A DNA stretch of 5,507 nucleotides from Cyanobacteria bacterium UBA8156 (GTDB lineage: Bacteria; Cyanobacteriota; Cyanobacteriia; Pseudanabaenales; Pseudanabaenaceae). Shown here piece after piece: positions 1-4,988 of this stretch. The notes beneath the pieces are model-generated. The model saw only the letters and a list, made by a program, of their open reading frames with translations, had not been told where the DNA came from and did no database searches. Every line of letters starts with the position of its first letter. The first letter of the stretch is position 1. The DNA is taken from NCBI GenBank assembly GCA_003456125.1, contig DMPD01000035.1:1-5507 (forward strand), in the 5' to 3' direction. A program made the position numbers and the translations under genes.

Positions 1-709
1 TGCCGTCTGGGGAGATATCAAATTTGAGGTTCTGAAAGTCGCCGCTGTCGATCCGCAACTGGGGCGCTCCCCCCGCCAATGGCACTTCGTACAACCGGCG
101 ATCCAAGGGACCCCGTTCCCCCTCGATCGCCACGATGACCCTTTGTCCGTCCCCCATCGGCTTGAAATCCACCACGGGGCGATCGGTCACAGCCCGATTT
201 TGTTTGGTCTGCACATCGTAATACCTCAGCCGATTGGTCCCATCCACATACAAAAAGGCCGGGGGCGGGGTGGTAAACCGACCGGTAAACGGGGCAATGG
301 TTTTGGCTTCGCCGGTCTCCGCTGCAAACCGATCGAAAGCATCGGCCAGGGAAAGGGTAAAGGTCTGACCGTAGGGAACCGGAGCCAGGGGGGTATAGGC
401 CATGCGCAACCCCGACCAGCTGAATTTGCCGGGCAAGGCCGGGGCAATTTTCAGGTTGTCTTGCACGCTGTCCCGGTTCATGGGCCGGTTGAACTCCAGC
501 ACAAAAAAGCGATCGCCCGCCCGCACTTCTTGATCCTGCCAACTGAAACGCCGCACCACCGGCCGCGTGTGATCGCCCACCCATAGGGTCACCCCAATGG
601 CCACGGTCAACAATAGAGCCAGCGCCAGGGTTCCCCAGTCTAGGGGGTGCCACGGTAAGGAGGTTTTCGGGTTACGTCCTGGGCGTAACCGCTGCCACAG
701 ATTAACCAA
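1..709 (-). CDS. Membrane-anchored Ig-like / propeller-like protein, 3' end cut by window
   Basis: The frame is open from just after the comFB stop to the left edge; 236 codons are visible and the C-terminus is missing. No ATG precedes the membrane segment. The best start is TTG at 709, giving a basic N-terminus (RLRPGRNPK, residues 7-15) and one hydrophobic helix at about 26-44 (TLALALLLTVAIGVTLWVG), so the bulk should lie in the periplasm. Residues about 55-147 resemble a bacterial Ig-like (SbsA/Big_5-type) domain, with the pattern VRAGDRFFVLEFNRPMNRDS followed by YTPLAPVPYGQTFTLSL. From about 151 the chain has repeated short strands (FLYVDGTNRLRYYDV; VIVAIEGERGPLDRRLYEV) and ends at ISPDG, a typical TolB/WD40-like propeller signature. 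The propeller call is inference because the repeats are cut off. It lies 21 bp downstream of comFB in the same frame, so it is probably co-transcribed. No enzymatic residues are visible; function unknown. Confidence 0.72.
   Translation of the reverse strand, partial: MVNLWQRLRPGRNPKTSLPWHPLDWGTLALALLLTVAIGVTLWVGDHTRPVVRRFSWQDQEVRAGDRFFVLEFNRPMNRDSVQDNLKIAPALPGKFSWSGLRMAYTPLAPVPYGQTFTLSLADAFDRFAAETGEAKTIAPFTGRFTTPPPAFLYVDGTNRLRYYDVQTKQNRAVTDRPVVDFKPMGDGQRVIVAIEGERGPLDRRLYEVPLAGGAPQLRIDSGDFQNLKFDISPDG
670..690 (-). other. 7-bp perfect hairpin early in the Ig-like protein gene
   Basis: GGTTACG (670-676) and CGTAACC (684-690) are perfect complements around a 7-nt loop. In the minus-strand transcript the stem begins 19 nt after the first base of the proposed TTG start, over codons 7-13. 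There is no following T-run, so it is not an intrinsic terminator. It could affect initiation at the TTG start or be chance; no function is proven. Confidence 0.35.
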
Positions 710-730
710 ATTCTTGAGATTATGTAGGGT

Positions 731-1330
731 TTAGTCGACGATTTCCACCGTTGGCGCATAGGCTTTCAACAGGGCGCTGAGCTGCTCGGTGAGGCTGTCT
801 TTGGCGGATTTGATCTGGATGCGCTCCACCGCCGACCGCTCGAGGCTGTATTGGTGGGGCTGCGCCAAGTTCCGCTCGATCGCCTCTTTCACCTGTTGGG
901 CAATCAAATACTGGAGGTCGGCGAGGGCCCGTTCCCGCTGGTAGGAAGCCCCTTCTTCCGAAGTGGCATAAAGGGGCGGCAGCCGGTTGAGGGCATAGGC
1001 GGCAATATCCCCCAAGTCCACAACCCGTTCCGAAGAGGATTCGATTTCGGCGACCCGCGCCACCGCTTCGTTGAGCACCAGCTCTTCCATCACGTTGATG
1101 AACTGTTTGCGGGGTACCGCCACCACTTCCCCGCTCAGCAAAGCCCCCATCAGGCGATCGAGCGCCATGTAGTCTTCGGGAGATAGGTCTAGGGCACTGT
1201 CGCAAATGCGACCCACCTCAGCTTCCATCGCCGGGGTGAGGTAGCCATCGGCAAAGGCTTGCTCGACAATCGAGGGTATGGTGCTTTTCTTCTCCACAAG
1301 ACCGTTTCCGTTGTCGCTGGCTTCCATCAT
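731..1330 (-). CDS. ComFB-domain protein, candidate c-di-GMP receptor
   Basis: The protein has 199 residues and is predicted soluble: no signal peptide or membrane helix. Residues about 76-148 match the ComFB (late competence development) family: QFINVMEELVLNEAVARV, then DLGDIAAYALNRLPPLYATSEEG (105-127), then a helical QRERALADLQYLIAQQV segment. The ALNRLPPLY stretch after a short acidic patch is the hallmark I rely on. Cyanobacterial ComFB-domain proteins such as CdgR have been described as c-di-GMP-binding regulators linked to cell size and to pilus or competence functions; that role here is by family only. The N-terminal 75 residues (helical, rich in acidic residues) and the C-terminal 50 flank the domain and may mediate partner binding. 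Start: tandem ATGs at 1330 and 1327; an upstream in-frame TTG at 1348 is less likely. No strong Shine-Dalgarno sequence is visible. It is followed after 21 bp by the membrane Ig-like gene. Confidence 0.85.
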   Translation of the reverse strand: MMEASDNGNGLVEKKSTIPSIVEQAFADGYLTPAMEAEVGRICDSALDLSPEDYMALDRLMGALLSGEVVAVPRKQFINVMEELVLNEAVARVAEIESSSERVVDLGDIAAYALNRLPPLYATSEEGASYQRERALADLQYLIAQQVKEAIERNLAQPHQYSLERSAVERIQIKSAKDSLTEQLSALLKAYAPTVEIVD

Positions 1331-1355
1331 AGTATTGCGTTGCCCCAATCCTGTC

Positions 1356-1374
1356 CCGATTTTTCCGAATTTTT
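1356..1374. promoter_or_regulatory. Two phased T5/A5 tracts upstream of comFB
   Basis: The 90-bp gap between the secreted-protein gene and comFB contains a near-tandem repeat, CCGATTTTT (1356-1364) followed by CCGAATTTTT (1365-1374). This places two five-base T tracts exactly 10 bp apart, about 30-45 bp upstream of the comFB ATG. A-tracts in helical phase favour DNA bending, and this is the most AT-rich patch of the gap, so it may mark the comFB promoter region. I could not find a convincing -10/-35 pair beside it. Confidence 0.35.
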
Positions 1375-1410
1375 GGCTCCCTTGCCTTCCCCAAACGTCC
1401 TGCCATGTGG

Positions 1411-1427
1411 GGAGTACGCCCTACTCC
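1411..1427 (-). other. Small inverted repeat over the stop codon of the secreted-protein gene
   Basis: GGAGTA (1411-1416) and TACTCC (1422-1427) are perfect complements around a 5-nt loop and span the TAG stop at 1421-1423. A short RNA hairpin could form at the end of the aroQ-menA-lpxB-secreted protein message. No T-run follows on the minus strand, so a Rho-independent terminator is not supported; it may be an mRNA 3' stabiliser or chance. Confidence 0.25.
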
Positions 1428-2011
1428 GACCGAAAGGTGGCAGCGCTTTGGCGAAACACCGGTTCCCGGGCTACAAATTCGCTGCGCTCGGTGGTGTACG
1501 TGAGGACATACACCGTGTTGCCCCGCCGGATAAAGTACTGCAGTTGACTGAGCCGGAACGCCTCAATGGTAGACTCCAGTTTAAGGATGGTGGTTTGGTT
1601 GTCGCCCTGCATTTGCCGGGACACCACGCGAAACGGTTTGGGCAACTCTTTGATGTTGAGATCGACGACGGTTGCCAACGGCAAGTTGCTGGGCACTTTG
1701 GCCGCGCCAACGTTGAGGTTGGTCAGCGCCCCGGTGTTCCCCCGCCGTCGATCAAAGGCATACAGCAAAAAGGAAGAGCGGTTGGTCTCGATCGCCCGTA
1801 CCGTTGGTTCAAAGTCTTGACCCAGCAACCGCAACCGCTGCAACACTTCGGGCATTTCGCCTTCCAGATCGCCCCCTTCAAAGCTGGCGGGCAATTGCAC
1901 CGATACCCCCCGCCCCCGCACTTCTTTCCACCCCGCGGTGGGGGCTTGGGCTGGGGCCGGCGCGATGGCCACTGTCAACGCCAATCCCCATCCCAGGCAT
2001 ATCCTGCTCAT
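1421..2011 (-). CDS. Secreted (periplasmic) protein, possible PsbP/Mog1-like fold
   Basis: The protein has 196 residues. The N-terminus MSRICLGWGLALTVAIAPAPAQA is a Sec-type signal peptide; cleavage is likeliest near residue 21 (APA before Gln), because cutting after residue 23 would leave a +1 proline. Cys5 lies before the hydrophobic core and is not a lipobox. The mature part starts with GWKEVRGRGVSVQLPASFEGG and ends with LQYFIRRGNTVYVLTYTTERSEF followed by a FRQSAATF helix. This layout (a strand reading like a substrate-binding lip, then hydrophobic strands and a terminal helix) resembles PsbP/Mog1/DUF1795-type folds; that is inference, not a recognised family hit. The start ATG overlaps the lpxB stop as ATGA (2008-2011), and AAGGGA at 2017-2022 gives a ribosome site with 5-nt spacing. 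Tight coupling to lpxB hints at an envelope role. The frame stays open upstream through lpxB, but that extension is out of the lpxB frame and meaningless. Confidence 0.8.
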   Translation of the reverse strand: MSRICLGWGLALTVAIAPAPAQAPTAGWKEVRGRGVSVQLPASFEGGDLEGEMPEVLQRLRLLGQDFEPTVRAIETNRSSFLLYAFDRRRGNTGALTNLNVGAAKVPSNLPLATVVDLNIKELPKPFRVVSRQMQGDNQTTILKLESTIEAFRLSQLQYFIRRGNTVYVLTYTTERSEFVAREPVFRQSAATFRSE

Positions 2012-3204
2012 GCGGTTCCCTTGGTCTGCCCCTGTTCTTGCATCTTTACCATATCCAGGAGGCCTTCCGCTACCCGCGCCAACACTCCCGGTTCCCCCAA
2101 AGCTGCCCGCATTTCGGCATAGTCCGCCAACATCTGTTGCCGCCGGGTAGAGTTTTGCAGCAATTCCCAACCGCATTGGGCGATCGCCTCGGGGGTGGCG
2201 GCTTCCTGCAAAAACTCGGGCACGATCGCCTTCCGGTTCACCAGGTTGGGGGGGGACATAAACGGAATCGAGAATTTCAGGACGTTGCGGGCCAACCACG
2301 CGGTGATCGGACTGACGCGGTAGACCACCACTTGGGGGGTGCCTAGCAATGCGGTTTCGAGGTTGACGGTGCCGGATTTGGCCAACACCAAGTCGGCGGC
2401 GCGAATGGCGATCGCCGAAGGCTCCTCGACAATGTGGATGGGCAGACCGATGGTGGCCGCCAGGGCGGCGAGGGCGGGGCGATACCGGGGCAACGACAGG
2501 GGCAACCAAAAAGATACGGGCCCCGCCAAGCGTTCTTGCAATTGCCGGGCCGCCTGCATCAAGACCGGGGCCAAATAGCGGATTTCCTGCTGCCGAGAAG
2601 CGGGCAACAACACGATCGCCGTTTCCGATTCCGGGATACCCAATTGGGCGCGGGCCGTGGGGCGATCGGGCACCGCCGCCAACAAATCCAGGAAGGGGTG
2701 CCCCACCCACACCACCTGGCCGCCGTATTGCCGGTAATAGCGGGCCTCTTCGGGGAAAATGGCAAAAATGGCATCGGTGAACCCGGCGATCGCCCGGGTG
2801 TTTTTGTCGCCAAAAGACCACACCCATTCCTGGGGGGCAATGTAGTAGGCCACCGGAATTTTCAATTGCCGCTTGGCAAAATACCCCATGGCGATGTTGG
2901 GGGTCACGTAGTCGATCGCCACCATCAGGTCGGGGGGATTTTCCCGCAGCAAGCGCTTGGCCCGCCGCTGTTGCTGGAACGTCGGCCAAACATAGGGCAG
3001 AGACTCCACCAGACCAATGGAGCCAATGTGCAAGGTGTTGCCCAAGAGATGGCCCCCCGCCGCCGCCATCCGATCGCCCCCCAGCGCCCAAATCTCCACT
3101 TGCCAGTGCCGACGGGCGGCGGCCTCCTGCAACGCCCCGATCAGGGCGGCCCCGTGGTAATCTCCGGATACCTCGCCGGTGCTGAGAAAAATCCGCGCCT
3201 TCAT
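2008..3204 (-). CDS. lpxB: Lipid-A-disaccharide synthase
   Basis: A GT19-family glycosyltransferase joins UDP-2,3-diacylglucosamine and 2,3-diacylglucosamine-1-phosphate to make the lipid A disaccharide, on the inner face of the cytoplasmic membrane. The 398 residues are about the usual length. Family landmarks run in order: STGEVSGDYHGAAL (8-21), LGGDRMAAAG (41-50), PDLMVAIDYVTPN (91-103), YYIAPQEWVWS (120-130), AIFPEEARYY (148-157), VGHPFLD (167-173), LLPASRQQEI (199-208), KSGTVNLETALLGTPQVVVY (276-295) and NLVNRKAIVPEFLQ (320-333). Two changes from proteobacterial LpxB are PASR for PGSR and SGTVNLE for SGTATLE; from memory the PQEWVWS form is normal in cyanobacteria. The start ATG at 3204 overlaps the menA stop as ATGA with little Shine-Dalgarno sequence, so translation is probably coupled. 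It sits away from lpxC, fabZ and lpxA, none of which is in the window. Confidence 0.95.
   Translation of the reverse strand: MKARIFLSTGEVSGDYHGAALIGALQEAAARRHWQVEIWALGGDRMAAAGGHLLGNTLHIGSIGLVESLPYVWPTFQQQRRAKRLLRENPPDLMVAIDYVTPNIAMGYFAKRQLKIPVAYYIAPQEWVWSFGDKNTRAIAGFTDAIFAIFPEEARYYRQYGGQVVWVGHPFLDLLAAVPDRPTARAQLGIPESETAIVLLPASRQQEIRYLAPVLMQAARQLQERLAGPVSFWLPLSLPRYRPALAALAATIGLPIHIVEEPSAIAIRAADLVLAKSGTVNLETALLGTPQVVVYRVSPITAWLARNVLKFSIPFMSPPNLVNRKAIVPEFLQEAATPEAIAQCGWELLQNSTRRQQMLADYAEMRAALGEPGVLARVAEGLLDMVKMQEQGQTKGTA
2017..2022 (-). promoter_or_regulatory. Ribosome binding site of the secreted-protein gene
   Basis: AAGGGA lies 5 nt before the ATG at 2011, inside the last codons of lpxB. It supports this start, and means the downstream gene can initiate on its own as well as by coupling across the ATGA overlap. 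Confidence 0.55.
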
Positions 3205-4100
3205 GCCAGCCAATAGCCCAGGGCCAACCCCACCCCACTGCCAAATTGTTGGGCGATCGCAAAGAATTTGCTGGGGGCCAAGCGTTCCGGTTCCCCCCGC
3301 CGGGTGGCAATAAATTGGCTCAATTGATAACCTCCCCATACCCCCAGCAGCATCAGGCTGGCCGTCCCCGGCACCGCCCCCAGGGCCATGCCCACGGCCA
3401 CCGGTAGGTAAATGGCGACGCTCCAGGGATTCACCCACGCCAAGGCCCCCGCCAGTCCCAACTTCACCGCCGGCGAGCGCTTGCCCGCCGCCCGGTCGTC
3501 TTCGATTTGGTGAAAGTGGGAGCAGAACAACACCAACGTGACCGCCAAACCGATGCTGAGAGCCGCCGGGGCGATCGCCCACGACCAGGATTGGGCTTGG
3601 CTGTAGTAAGCCAGGCCCACGCCAATGGGCCCAAAGGCCAAGAAGCACAGGGGTTCCCCCCAACCGGCATAACCCCAGCGAAAGGGCGGCCCCTGGTACA
3701 CATAGCCCAGCCCACAGGCCAACCCCAACAACAGCAGAATGGTGGCATCCTGCTGCTGCCAGGACAGCAACGCCACGGTACCCAAGGCCAAAAGCAAGCA
3801 CAGTTGGGCCACCCCCCACACCGCTCCCTTCCGGCCCGTGAGGTTCACCACCGAATGGGGTTTGTGCACATCCACTCCGGTTTCGGCATCAAACACATCG
3901 TTGCAGAGGTTTTCCCAGGCCAACACCAAGACCGCCACCGCCAGCAAGCCCGCAAACCGCCAAGGCTGCAACGGAAACCCCTGGGATTGGGCGATCGCCG
4001 TGCCCACCACCATGGGCATCACCGCCACGCTGTACATGGGCCACTTAATCGCCGCCTTCCACAATTGCCCCTGGGGCAACGTTGCTGTTCCCGGTGCCAT
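3201..4100 (-). CDS. menA: 1,4-dihydroxy-2-naphthoate (2-carboxy-1,4-naphthoquinone) phytyl/prenyltransferase
   Basis: A UbiA-superfamily integral membrane prenyltransferase attaches the isoprenoid (phytyl in phylloquinone makers) to the naphthoate ring, the step that makes the membrane-bound precursor of photosystem I phylloquinone or of menaquinone. The 299 residues contain about eight to nine hydrophobic helices. The first aspartate-rich motif is ENLCNDVFDAETGVDVHKP (63-81), with N67, D68, D71 and D77 as probable Mg-diphosphate ligands. The second is HFHQIEDDRAAGKRSP (195-210), carrying D201 and D202. YQGPPFRWGYAGWGE (135-149) is another family landmark. Start ATG at 4100 follows the aroQ stop by 8 bp, with AGGA overlapping that stop. 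The stop overlaps the lpxB start. Its neighbour aroQ makes an upstream intermediate of chorismate, from which the naphthoate ring is built, so the pairing is coherent. Whether the product is phylloquinone or menaquinone cannot be told from sequence. Confidence 0.93.
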   Translation of the reverse strand: MAPGTATLPQGQLWKAAIKWPMYSVAVMPMVVGTAIAQSQGFPLQPWRFAGLLAVAVLVLAWENLCNDVFDAETGVDVHKPHSVVNLTGRKGAVWGVAQLCLLLALGTVALLSWQQQDATILLLLGLACGLGYVYQGPPFRWGYAGWGEPLCFLAFGPIGVGLAYYSQAQSWSWAIAPAALSIGLAVTLVLFCSHFHQIEDDRAAGKRSPAVKLGLAGALAWVNPWSVAIYLPVAVGMALGAVPGTASLMLLGVWGGYQLSQFIATRRGEPERLAPSKFFAIAQQFGSGVGLALGYWLA

Positions 4101-4106
4101 CCTTTG

Positions 4107-4110
4107 TCCT
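4107..4110 (-). promoter_or_regulatory. Ribosome binding site of menA
   Basis: AGGA overlaps the aroQ TAG stop (4109-4111) and lies 6 nt before the menA ATG. It fixes the menA start at 4100 and suggests reinitiation after aroQ translation. Confidence 0.6.
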
Positions 4111-4573
4111 ACGCCGTCTGGTTTCTATCGTAGCGCTGCAGATAGGCCACCAAGCCCTGCAAACCCAACCGGTAGCTGTCGATCCCCAACCCGCTGATTT
4201 GCCCGATCGCCACCGGTGCAATGTAGGAATGGTGCCGAAAACTCTCCCGGGCGTAGACGTTGCTGATATGAACCTCCACCGTCGGCAAACCGGTACCGGC
4301 GATCGCATCCCGCAGGGCAATGCTGGTGTGGGTATAGGCCCCCGGATTGAACACCAAACCCCGATCGCCCCGCGTGGCCGCCCGTTGAATGGCATCGATC
4401 AACGCCCCTTCGCCGTTGGCCTGTTCGCAGGTGAGGACGGCCCCCAAGGCCACCGCCTCGGTCTGCAATTGCTCGTTGAGTTCCGCCAGGGTGAGGGAGC
4501 CATAAATTTCCGGCTCCCGTTGCCCCAACCAATTGAGGTTGGGCCCGTGCAATACCAAAATCGGCCAAGCCAT
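4109..4573 (-). CDS. aroQ: 3-dehydroquinate dehydratase, type II
   Basis: It dehydrates 3-dehydroquinate to 3-dehydroshikimate in the shikimate pathway, as a soluble (typically dodecameric) cytoplasmic enzyme. The 154 residues match the usual length of about 145-155. Landmarks are [18 protein letters not shown] (8-25) with the active-site loop Arg19 and catalytic Tyr24, [16 protein letters not shown] (75-90) with Asn76 and His82, and [18 protein letters not shown] (99-116) with His102 and the substrate-binding arginine region. The usual QSNHEG appears as QANGEG (51-56), a mild difference near the active site. I chose ATG at 4573; an in-frame TTG at 4579 would add only two residues and has no better ribosome site. 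It is the first gene of the minus-strand operon and is read from the divergent region containing the large inverted repeat. Its product leads to chorismate, precursor of aromatic amino acids and of the MenA substrate. Confidence 0.96.
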   Translation of the reverse strand: MAWPILVLHGPNLNWLGQREPEIYGSLTLAELNEQLQTEAVALGAVLTCEQANGEGALIDAIQRAATRGDRGLVFNPGAYTHTSIALRDAIAGTGLPTVEVHISNVYARESFRHHSYIAPVAIGQISGLGIDSYRLGLQGLVAYLQRYDRNQTA

Positions 4574-4595
4574 CGCCAAAACCCGCTGCGGTTTC

Positions 4596-4641
4596 GCCAG
4601 TTTAGCGGATTGTGGCCCCCTCCCCTTTCCGCTAGACTGGC
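4596..4641. promoter_or_regulatory. Long inverted repeat in the divergent promoter region (candidate operator)
   Basis: Between aroQ (ATG 4573, minus) and the small membrane protein gene (ATG 4662, plus) lie two arms: 4596-4609 (GCCAGTTTAGCGGA) and 4628-4641 (TCCGCTAGACTGGC). They are reverse complements at 13 of 14 positions; the one exception (4602 with 4635) is a G-T wobble. The 18-bp centre is C-rich on the plus strand. The dyad sits where a divergent regulator would bind both promoters. As single-stranded RNA or DNA it could also form a hairpin, but no T-run follows. Confidence 0.55.
4610..4638 (+). promoter_or_regulatory. Putative promoter of the small membrane protein/lipoprotein pair
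   Basis: TAGACT at 4633-4638 matches TATAAT at 4 of 6 bases, and TTGTGG at 4610-4615 matches the TTG of the -35 consensus with a 17-bp spacer. It would start transcription near 4645, leaving a leader of about 17 nt. The mirror-image TAAACT on the minus strand (4604-4599) is a comparable -10 for aroQ but has no good -35. Both -10 candidates lie inside the arms of the inverted repeat. Confidence 0.4.
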
Positions 4642-4661
4642 CCCACCAACCCCCTAAACCG

Positions 4662-4988
4662 ATGGCCTACGACCCCGATCGCGCGATCGCCGAAGCCCGT
4701 ACCGACCGTTTGTGGCAAGCCTATTTCTGCTTGATGCCGGTGTTTGGCGTGGTGCCGGCGGCCTTGATTTTGTTGGGCGATCGGGGCGATCGCCAACTCC
4801 AAAACACCGCCCGGCTGGCCCTGGGACTTGGGGTGGTGTGGTTGGTGGGAACCGCCCTGTTGACCGGCGACAGCACGGCGATCGCCCTGGGGAAAGGCAC
4901 CCTCAGCAGCGCCTATTTTGCCCTGTGCATTGGTGCCATGGCCAAGCTCTATAGCCGTCGACCCGATCGACCACGGCGATCGCGATGA
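4662..4988 (+). CDS. Small membrane protein of unknown function
   Basis: The protein has 108 residues with three likely membrane helices: about 18-39 ([22 protein letters not shown]), 50-68 ([19 protein letters not shown]) and 79-97 ([19 protein letters not shown]). The short charged N-terminus ([16 protein letters not shown]) and the very basic C-tail ([11 protein letters not shown]) flank them. By the positive-inside rule the tail should be cytoplasmic. I do not recognise a named family. Start ATG at 4662 has no Shine-Dalgarno sequence; the open frame extends upstream without a better start and into the divergent promoter. The stop overlaps the lipoprotein start as ATGA (4985-4988), so the two are probably translated together and may act together at the inner membrane. 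The coding sequence carries four HIP1 octamers, at 4683, 4786, 4878 and 4976. Confidence 0.75.
   Translation: MAYDPDRAIAEARTDRLWQAYFCLMPVFGVVPAALILLGDRGDRQLQNTARLALGLGVVWLVGTALLTGDSTAIALGKGTLSSAYFALCIGAMAKLYSRRPDRPRRSR

Noticed and set aside
18..653. 211-codon minus-strand frame
   Set aside because: It is Gly/Arg/Ser-rich with no domain, and is a shadow of the Ig-like protein gene, whose frame has a coherent TM and Ig-like pattern.
1331..1348. TTG at 1348 as comFB start
   Set aside because: It adds six residues only; tandem ATGs at 1330/1327 are the simpler choice, though this is not proven.
1411..1427. Rho-independent terminator after the secreted-protein gene
   Set aside because: The stem is short and no T-run follows on the transcribed strand.
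1259..2122. 287-codon plus-strand frame across comFB start and the secreted protein
   Set aside because: It crosses an intergenic gap and two well-supported genes, with no recognisable domain or ribosome site.
2434..3216. 260-codon plus-strand frame opposite lpxB
   Set aside because: Its composition (Gly, Gln, Pro, His, Arg) is that of an antisense shadow in GC-rich DNA, and lpxB on the other strand is certain.
1421..3310. Long minus-strand frame of 629 codons joining the secreted protein to an upstream extension
   Set aside because: The extension runs out of frame through lpxB and has biased composition with no domain. The real start is the ATG at 2011 with a signal peptide and ribosome site.
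2008..3819. lpxB frame extended upstream to 603 codons
   Set aside because: The part above 3204 is an out-of-frame reading of menA. The family N-terminus begins at MKARIFLSTGE.
4533..4661. Upstream extension of the small membrane protein
   Set aside because: It would begin inside aroQ and cross the divergent promoter; the ATG at 4662 gives a compact three-helix protein.
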